Assembly (NCBI GenBank): GCA_025766275.1
Contig: JAFKAC010000002.1
Span: forward strand, 434,001 to 498,000
Reading direction: 5' to 3'
Source of the DNA: Lactarius indigo
Taxonomy: Eukaryota > Basidiomycota > Agaricomycetes > Russulales > Russulaceae
Length of the DNA: 64,000 nt
Shown one piece after another: positions 35,701-44,700 of this stretch. The notes beneath the pieces were generated by a model. That model was given only the letters and a program-made list of their open reading frames with translations. It was not told where the DNA came from and did no database searches. Position 1 is the stretch's first letter; every line of letters begins with the position of its first letter. The translations under genes were made by a program, and so were the position numbers.

Positions 35701-38700
35701 GTACGCAGACACTAGGGTTTGGATAAAGCTCTCCCCTTGATGGAAGGCACGTCTTTAGAGATGAGAACGAAAGGATCTGGAAGTGACGATTGAAGAAGAC
35801 CAAGATGGCGTGTCTTGGTCTTCCGCAGCTATCTTAAATACAAGAAGAGCAGGCTTTCAAGCGCTGCTATGAGTCACCGTATCGTAGCGTCCAATGTATC
35901 GCGTAAGTACCGCAATCCTAATACTACTACTACCTGTACTAGGATCGAGTCATCTCTCAACGCCTAACTCCTATCGTAAACTCCGAGTCCGTGACTAATA
36001 TACCTTACAGCCGTAGTCACAACCGGTACAGTAAGGGTGTCGCGCAAAATCGTAACATCCGAGGTGCGCGAACACAGAAAACAAAGACTCATGCCTGGAC
36101 TGCAGTCCAGAGCGTTGATAACACAGTCCATGAGCATGCTCGGACATATAGCATGGCAAGAGATGCATACATCAAGGTGCAGCAAATATCCAAAGATTTA
36201 CAAGAACTACCATTACTCCAGGCAACAGATCTCCGTGTTCATACAGCCATCCTTGGTGCTGGAGTAGTGGGGCAGCGGAACACACAGCTTCCATGGCTCT
36301 GGAGCTTTGGTACTTCTGAAAAGAGAGGTGGTGCATGGTTTGATGAATGTGAGTAACTACTTTTATGCATGCCCATGACCCATGCTGATTGAATGAATAG
36401 TTAACCGTGTGCATTGGCTGCGAGCAAAGTCACAGCTTGAACGATGGAAGGAGGAAGATAAGAGCATCAGAAATGAAGCATTGTGGGTTCCAGCTTACTT
36501 CCATGCAAAGGCAGAGTGTTGGAAGACATGGATGGATGTGGCAACAAAGGGGAGGTTGGATGGGCACAGTGCATATGCATCATACCAGGTGCACAGATGG
36601 GAGGAGATGTGTAGGAGTTCAGTCAAGGCACTCACTCCAATAACATCTGCTCATAATAGATTGGAGGATCAATAAATCAGATTACTGTGGGCCCATATCT
36701 TGGGCAGATGACATTGAACAGCATCGAAGAATATATCATTTGTGCAACATTTCCAAGAGATGGTGTCCAGAAGTAATTTGGGTTATCAGTATAAGATGTA
36801 TTCTTACAAGGGGCTTCCTGGTAATAGGTGGCTACTGATATGAGCTCTCGAAGATATACTTTTTGAAGGTGGTAATTATCACCTGTCTGACATATACTGT
36901 CAAAGAACACACAGTAATCTGTTTGAGATCACATCATGAAGGGTGTTCGCAGTTATCTGCCTGAGATATATTGTCGGTGGGCATGATCAAGACCTATTAT
37001 TGATCTGTATACACAATAATGTGTCCGAGATATATTCTCGGACAATGTTCTTGATCATCTGTCCGAGATACATTCTCGGACAATGTGCCTAAGCATCTGT
37101 CCGAGATATATTCTTGGACAATGTTCATGATCATCTGTCCAAGAATACATCTCAGACAATGCTCTTGATCATCTGTCCAAGAATATATCTTGGACAATAT
37201 CCTTGATAATCTGTCCAAGAGTATACCTCGGACGACGTTCTCAATCATCTGTCTGAGATATATTGTTGGACGTGGTTCTTCACCAACCATCCGAGATATG
37301 TTCTCGGACGTAGATCTTAGCCATCCGTCCGAGATACTATCTCGGACGTAGATCTTAAGCATCCGTCCGAGATACGTTCTCGGACGTAGATCTTAACCGT
37401 CCGTCCGAGATACATTCTCGGACGTAGATCTTAAGCATCCGTCCGAGATAGTATCTCGGATGTAGATCTTAGCTATCTGTCCGAGATACGTTCTCGGATG
37501 TAGATCTTAAGCATCCATCCAAGAACGTATCTCGGATGTAGATCTTAGCTATCTGTCCGAGATACGTTCTCGGACGTAGATCTTAAGCATCCGTCCGAGA
37601 TAGTATCTCGGACGTAGATCTTAAGCATCCGTCCGAGATAGTATCTCGGACGTAGATCTCAAGCATCCGTCCGAGATAGTAACTCGGACGTAGATCTTAG
37701 CCATCCGTCCGAGATACTATCTCGGACGTAGATCTTAACCGTCCGTCCGAGATACTATCTTGGATGTAGATCTTAACCGTCCGTCCGATATACTATCTCG
37801 GACGTAGATCTTAAGCATCCGTCCAAGATAGTATCTCGGACGTAGATCTTAAGCATCTGTCCGAGATACGTTCTCGGACGTAGATCTTAAGCATCCGTCC
37901 GAGATAGTATCTCGGACGGTGATATTAGCCATCTGTCCGAGATGTGTTCTCAGATGTACTTCTTAGCTGTCCGTCCGAGATATACTCTCGGACAATAATC
38001 ACAATCATCTGTCCGAGAATGATGGTCCTTGATGCCATATATCCCATATCTTTGAAAATGTCTAATGTGATTCTCCTGACAATACACCCTTGGTTTGCGT
38101 TCGGTCATCTCACTCGGAGGTATTTATACATTTTGTCCGTCCGAGCTGACGTCGGTTGACCCATGAGTCTTGGGAGATTCTTTGCCGTCGGCCGACGTCG
38201 GCTGGCCCATGACATATGAAAGATTCTCACCATCGGCTGGCCCATCAGTTATGGAAGTCATGCCGGATCATTGGCTGCTGGAGTCCCAATATTTAAGCTG
38301 TCCACCGACTGAATGGATAATACTACACACCTCAAACTTGATTTCAGGTAGAGGATCAGCACCTTTGTCCTCGGGAGCCTGTAGAGGCCGGTCCCGAGCG
38401 AGATGCTTTGACGACTTGGCCGAGGCAGGTGTATCAGTGGCCTTCCACTTCTGGTGGTGCTGGGAGATGGTCCAATAAAAACACAGGAAAAATGAAAGGA
38501 AAAACATTACTTACCTTGTTCTTAACTGGTTCACGAACTGCCCTCATCTCCGAGTCGTCATCCTCTGCAGGTTGGGTGGGCCATTTTGGGGGAATGAGCT
38601 TGACCCTCTGCAGCTTTTGGGGGGGAGCCAGTCCCTCGGATACCTCTTCAGTGTTACAGACTGGACTTGTTTTCAACTTTACTTTAATTTCTTACTTACA

Positions 38701-41700
38701 CTTGCGTTCGCGGGAAAGTCTTTCCTTTCTTGGCTTTCCCTTTTTCGGACTTGCTGCGCACTAGGAGCCTTAAGATTCTCTCCTAGTGCAAAGTGAGACA
38801 ATGAGACACTCATTGTCCTTATTAGTCTTTATTACTACTATACTTGGGCTAAATGCACCCTTTTATGGCAGGTGTCTCATTTCTATTTTTAACTTTGAGA
38901 CATGTCTCACTTGCCTTTTATATCCTCGCTTCTTCTCACACTTACTGCGGATAGCTGTGCACACTTTCTTCTTTTTCCCGTGCCTGCTGCGGATTGCTGT
39001 ACTTTCTTCTCACGCTTGCTGCGGATTGCTGTGTTACTTCTCACGCTTGCTGCGGATTGCGCCATTTGTTTGTTCCGCACAAACAAACCCTTTTCTATAT
39101 AAGTCGTGGCCCTAGGTAGCTTGTATCCTTAGACTCGACTTCTTTACCATCACAGTATACATTGTTTTCCCATTCCCTTGGGGTAACTCTCTGCTGAACC
39201 GTCGAACCTCTTGAACCCCTGAACTCCTCTCACATCTTGAGTATTGTGTCATACTCTGAGATCCTTGTTAACCACTTAAACCTTGCCATTATCGGCTGAA
39301 CCCTTGCTCATTGACATAGAAAGACCAGACTTGCTCACGCCGAGCTGAACGTTCCTACTGTAACGTTACATTAAGTCGAGTCTCTCCACCCTGGCTTCAA
39401 AACTAGGAAGCAGGAGCCGTTCCCAGTTCAAACCAGAATTCATCACCAGAAGAACAGAAGACGATCTCTCTGACAACATCAAGGGAGTAGCCATCTGGAA
39501 AACCTACGACGAAACTGAAGGATATTACGTTTGGAGCAAAGAAGACAACGGATATATTCCTATTGAATACATAGAAGACAAACGACTTTGGGTAGTCATC
39601 GCACAATCAACCAAAGACCACAAGTGGTTCTCTGTCAAACCAGTACCACTAGAATTCGGACTTGGTCCATATAGAAACAACCCAGTTGGCATAGTTGTCG
39701 ACTCAGATACAGAAGAACCTGCTCAGGATTCGGATCAACATCAATCCCCTGTTGCATCAGTGGAAGCTACGTCAGGTGTCCCCTCTTTAGCCCCACAAGA
39801 ACCCATAGATTCAGGTGCTCGCACACCAACAAATTCAAGCATTAGAATGACAAGCACAGCTACACAAATCAACACCTCAATCACCCACACCCCTAGTGGA
39901 GGTGGCAGTAGCAAAGGCGGAGGAGGAGGTGGAGGTGGAGGTGGAGGTGGAGGTGGAGGTGGAGGTGGAGGCGGTGGAGGAATCCCTGCTGGAAGAGCCC
40001 CACCTTTAGCCCCCCCTCCTGCCGGAGATAAATTAACAGGCCTACCACCAAAAGAATTCACTGGAGACCGAGCCCACAGCAAGAAATTCCTAAAAGAGTT
40101 CACCTTCTACCGGGCCCTCAATGGATCAATCGAGCAAATGAGAAACCCCTATCTCAGATGCATTGTCTTCCTCTCCCTAATACGAGGAGACTTGGTTGAT
40201 GACTGGGTTATGGAACAAAGTGACTGGCTTACTGATGAACTTGCTGGAGGACGGGCCACAACAGAAGAAGACCTGTGGATCACCATCCTAGATCGCTTCC
40301 AGGCTGCTTACACAGACGTTGCAGAGAAGCAGAAGGCACAGAAGGCACTCCAAGCAGTCAAAATGGAGAATGGAGACCTTGACACCTATATTGCTCAGTT
40401 CGCCGCCCTTGCAAAGAAGGCAGGATATGGTGCAGATGAAGAAGGAACCCTGGATATTTTCTCACGGGGTCTACCTGAAAAACTGGTCAGGAACATCATA
40501 CAGTTCGACCACCCAGATGACTGGAAAGAATGGACCCAATCAGCCAGAAAGCACCATCAAGACTTCATCAATCTCCAAAATCGCTTTGGGATCAAAAAGG
40601 AAACTAAAGCCGGATTCACAAAAGGGCAATGGAACAATGCCTTTAAAGTCAAACCACGTGACCCAAATGCAATGGACATAGGAAGAACTCAAAGAGGAGC
40701 TGCAGGAAGAGCAGCCCTCACTGAAACCGAAAAACAGAAGCTCCAAGCAGAAGGGCGCTGTTTCCGTTGCAAGAAACAGGGGCACATATCGCGAAACTGC
40801 CCTGACAAACCAGCCAAACTTGCAGAAGCATCAACTACACCCTCTGCACCATCCACCACAAAAACCAAAGAGGAACTAGCAAATGAGATGTGGGGGACTC
40901 TGATGGCACAGAGTGAGGAAGTGCGAGCACTGCTCGTAGAGAAAGCCTTTGCTGAGAAGGATTTTTCGTAGGCTCGAACCCGGCGGCCTGGGCTAGAGCT
41001 TTAAACATTTCCAGTGTACAATATAGCCAATATAGATCCTTGAAAGTCCCTGTACACCTGGAAACTGCACACAAAACGGCCGATCAAGACGTCCTAGTAG
41101 ACTCTGGAGCTACGGACAATTTCATAGACCCCAGACTCCTGAAACAAATGGGGATAGGGACGATACCCCTGTCAAACCCAAAAAAGATCTGGAATATCGA
41201 CGGAACCCTTAATAAGGCAGGAGAACTAACGGCATACTCCATGCTAGATGTCCAATCAGGATCCAAGAAACTACCCATGAGATTCCTGGTGACAAATCTA
41301 AAGGAAGAACGAATGATCCTGGGATACCCCTGGCTCGCTGCCTTTGAACCCCAATGCAACTGGAAGGACTCCACCATCGACACCAGTCACCTCCCTGTCA
41401 TCATCACTACCCAAGGACTCCAAAAACAAGACACCCCCAAACCAAAGATCCACATCCGGAAAATGTGGAGCACATTCCTGGAAGAGTGTGGGTATGAGGA
41501 AGGAGATGAACTCTATCTCAGATTTACCCAAGATGAGGTCATTGGCAAAACCACGGTGGCCTCAGAATTGGCACAAAAGGCACGAGATCAAACTGAAAGA
41601 ACACTAGAGGAAATGGTCCCCAAGGAGTACCTACAACATCAGAAGGTCTTCAGTGAAGAGAACTCCCACCGATTCCCACCAACCAGGTCATGGGATCACG

Positions 41701-44700
41701 CCATTGACCTCACTCCAAATGCCCCAGCCACTATTGATTGCAAAATATACCCTCTAACACGCGATGAAAATGAAGCCCTTACCAAATTCCTCAATGAACA
41801 CCTTGAAAAGGGATATATCCAGCCCTCTAAATCCCCATACTCGTCTCCCTTCTTCTTCATCAAAAAGAAAGATGGAAAGCTTCGCCCTGTCCAAGACTAC
41901 CGACGGATCAACCAGTACACTGTCAAGAATCGATACCCACTCCCCTTAATCCCAGAATTGATTGACAAGGTCCGGGATGCGGCGTTGTTTACCAAATTTG
42001 ATATCCGATGGGGTTATAACAACATCCGGATCAAAGAAGGAGATGAATGGAAGGCGGCCTTCAAAACCAATCAGGGGCTGTTTGAGCCACGTGTAATGTT
42101 CTTTGGACTCACCAACTCGCCAAGCACATTTCAGACCATGATGAACGTAATATTCCGTGACATGCTCCTAACCGGAGAAGTCATAATCTACATGGATGAC
42201 ATCCTTATTGCCACTATTGATGACCTGGAAAGACACCGCAAGGTGGTCCATCAAGTTCTAGAACGCCTAGAGGAACATGATCTCTACCTAAAACCGGAGA
42301 AATGTGCCTTTGAGGTTAGGTCTATAGAGTACCTGGGCGTCATATTGGAAAAAGGGAGGGTCCGAATGGACCCGATTAAGGTTCAGGGTGTACGTGACTG
42401 GCCCACTCCAACAACAACCAAAGAAGTCCGTGCCTTTCAAGGATTTGCAAATTTCTATCGCCGCTTCATCCGAGGGTTCTCCATGATTGCCCGTCCCCTT
42501 AACAACCTACTCAAAAAGGACACCAAATGGGAATGGACGGAAGACTGTCAAAAGGCATTTGACACACTCAAGACCCTGCTTGGAAAGGAACCTGTGCTCA
42601 TTCAACCGGATTTGGAAAAACAATTTGAATTGGAAGTGGATGCATCCCGATTTGCCAACGGAGGGGTGCTTTACCAAAAGGATAACCAAGGAATTCGCCA
42701 CCCAGTGGCCTACTACTCCCAGACATTTGGACCAGCAGAACGAAATTATGACATCTACGATCAAGAATTGCTAGCCATTGTGCGGGCTCTACGACACTGG
42801 CGGGCATATCTAGCAGGCTCCCCTCACAAGGTAGTGGTGTACACAGACCATGCAAACCTCCAATATTGGAAAGAACCACACAAGATCAGCCGACGGGTAG
42901 CACGAGAAGTCCTGGAACTCTCCGAATTTGATATAGAGCTCCACCACATTGCCGGCTCCAAGAATGCCCGGGCAGATGCCCTGTCAAGAAGACCAGACTA
43001 TGATGATGGTTCCCATGACAACTCGGATGTAACAGTCCTTCCGGAAGAACTATTTGTCAACGCTACAAGGGAACTGCCACAGGAACAAGAACTATGGGCT
43101 TATGTCACACAGAACCTAGACCAGGAACGTATCAAAACCTGGATAGATACCCACAACCTAAAAGAACACTCAGGGCTCCACTGGAAAGATGAGCGCTTGG
43201 TTGTTGCAGGGAACAACGACCTTAAGAGGGGGGTAATTCACGCTTTTCATGACCTTCCAAGCGCTGGACACCCTGGAATTTCAAACACAATGGCTCTGAT
43301 AACACGAGACTACTGGTGGCCTGGCATGAAGAAAGATGTGGAAGAATATGTCAAAGGATGCGCAGCATGCCAAGCCAATAAAGTCAACACCCACCCAAAG
43401 AAGCCAAGCCTCTCACCCATTTTTGGACAGATGACAGAACCATTTGAAACTGTCAGCATGGATTTCATCGTCAAATTACCCAAGTCAAAAGGCTACGACA
43501 CAATCCTCACAGTCACAGATCACGATTGTTCAAAAGCAGCATTATTCATCCCTTGCAACGAAACGATAGATGCAGCCGGAGTCGCACAACTCTATTTACA
43601 ACACATCTACCGCCACTATGGCCTTCCCAAGAAGGTCATTTCCGATCGAGACCCACGATTCACATCAATGTTTGCAAGAGCCCTCTGCAAAGCCTTAGAC
43701 ATCAAACAGAACATCTCAACAGCATACCACCCACAAACAGATGGACAGTCAGAACGAACGAACCAATGGTTAGAACAATACCTAAGGTTTTGGTGTAATG
43801 CAAGACAGGATGATTGGGTAACCTGGTTACCAATGGCAGAATTTGCTCATAACTCCTGGCCCAACGCTACAACCCGAATTCCCCCATTTGAACTAATCAT
43901 GGGAAAACTCCCACGCACCACATGGACGCCAAAACCCTCCCCAGTTCCAAGTGTAGGACAACGTCTTGAAGAACTGAAGAACAAGAGGAAGGAAGCTCAG
44001 GACAACCTAAAGAAAGCACAAGATTCCCTAGCACGACGACCCTCCAAGTTTGAACCATACAAAGAAGGAGAAATGGTGTGGCTAGAAGGAACAAACATAC
44101 GGACTAGCCATCCAACTGCCAAACTAGCTCCAAAACGACATGGACCCTTCAGGATTACCAAAGTCCTGTCACCGGTCAACTATGAACTCGCCCTACCCCT
44201 GCAATGGAAGATCCACCCTGTGTTCCATGCCAACCTACTTACACCATATAGGGAAACACCGCTCCATGGAGAAAACTTCCCACGACCCCCACCTGACATA
44301 ATAAATGGAGAAGAAGAATGGGAAGTAGAGAAAGTTCTAGACTCTGCCAAGAAGGGATGACGATGTAAACTCCATTACCTCATCAAATGGAAGGGCTTCC
44401 CTGACAGTGACAACTCATGGGAACCGGAGGAAAATGTATCGGCCCCTGAAGCAATTCAAGACTTCTTCCGGCTACACCCAAATGCCGAAGGAGCGCCCTC
44501 CTCACATATAAGAAGTACAAGGTTGGAAGGAAAAGACCCCCACTCCCCTACTCTTACACCTTCTCACACAATGCCTTCTCGCTCCTCCTCTGTTGAAGCC
44601 CTCGTTGAACGCTCCATAGAACGAGGGTTCTTCTCTCGACCCCCAACCCCAGAACAACAGACCACCATGGATGTCAACCCTGCACTGGTTGCGCTGTTGG

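Larger units (their letters stand above)
28369..36057 (-). mobile_element. Gypsy A: Ty3/gypsy chromovirus, full length, inserted in the inner KDZ transposase
   Basis: Two 463-bp LTRs (28369-28831 and 35595-36057) that differ at only four sites, all CpG transitions. Flanks are TCTGA (28364-28368) and TCCGA (36058-36062), a 5-bp duplication with one CpG transition. Order on the minus strand: LTR, self-primer site, Gag, Pol with chromodomain, extra domain, polypurine tract (about 28844-28832), LTR. One premature stop in Pol. Confidence 0.93.
25111..36675 (+). pseudogene. Inner-element KDZ transposase, interrupted by gypsy A and carrying a stop
   Basis: ATG at 25111 (MPRRRAAESLLPAEDG). Domains: CxC2 cluster CSICHGHGEVKCPDC, FCQSCCVKSH (25565-25720); the ILTIVDRSGIFE to MFPGLVP segment (26108-26360); FCPACPQPGVNLP; first catalytic Asp in IMDGNFSAEHM (about 26670); ATACCHGFFVPTSVVDFQKG; second Asp in VMYDIMCQY (about 27125); GHQDSCLPRFSPSYIPGAKQ; then the Glu in VDGEIIETLWAPLN (about 27312-27350). 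The C-terminal region runs to 28368 and resumes at 36058 after gypsy A (TCTGA/TCCGA duplication), ending TAA/intergenic at 36675. Two disabling changes: TGA at 26452-26454 within RQW-stop-DL, where the family has Arg, and the 7.7-kb insertion. All three acidic residues survive. A 46-bp intron precedes the stop region. Confidence 0.88.
15328..38277. mobile_element. Inner KDZ DNA transposon with terminal inverted repeats and 8-bp target duplication
   Basis: Flanked by CTGGAGTC at 15320-15327 and 38278-38285. An 8-bp duplication is the known Zisupton/KDZ pattern. The ends form an imperfect inverted repeat of about 130 bp: AATGAT then TGACTTCCAT, ATGGGCCA and CCGACGTCGGCC recur in order at both ends in opposite orientation. 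Size is 22.95 kb, or about 15.3 kb without the gypsy A insertion and its 5-bp duplication. Inside: 38-bp palindromic arrays next to both ends, genes Y, W, Z, V and the KDZ transposase. The empty site reconstructs a functional splice acceptor of gene Z1, which independently supports the boundaries. Confidence 0.88.

Noticed and set aside
38786..39115. Identical open frames in the gypsy D LTRs (also 46062-46391)
   Set aside because: Identity reflects LTR duplication; no family resemblance and located in promoter-side LTR sequence.
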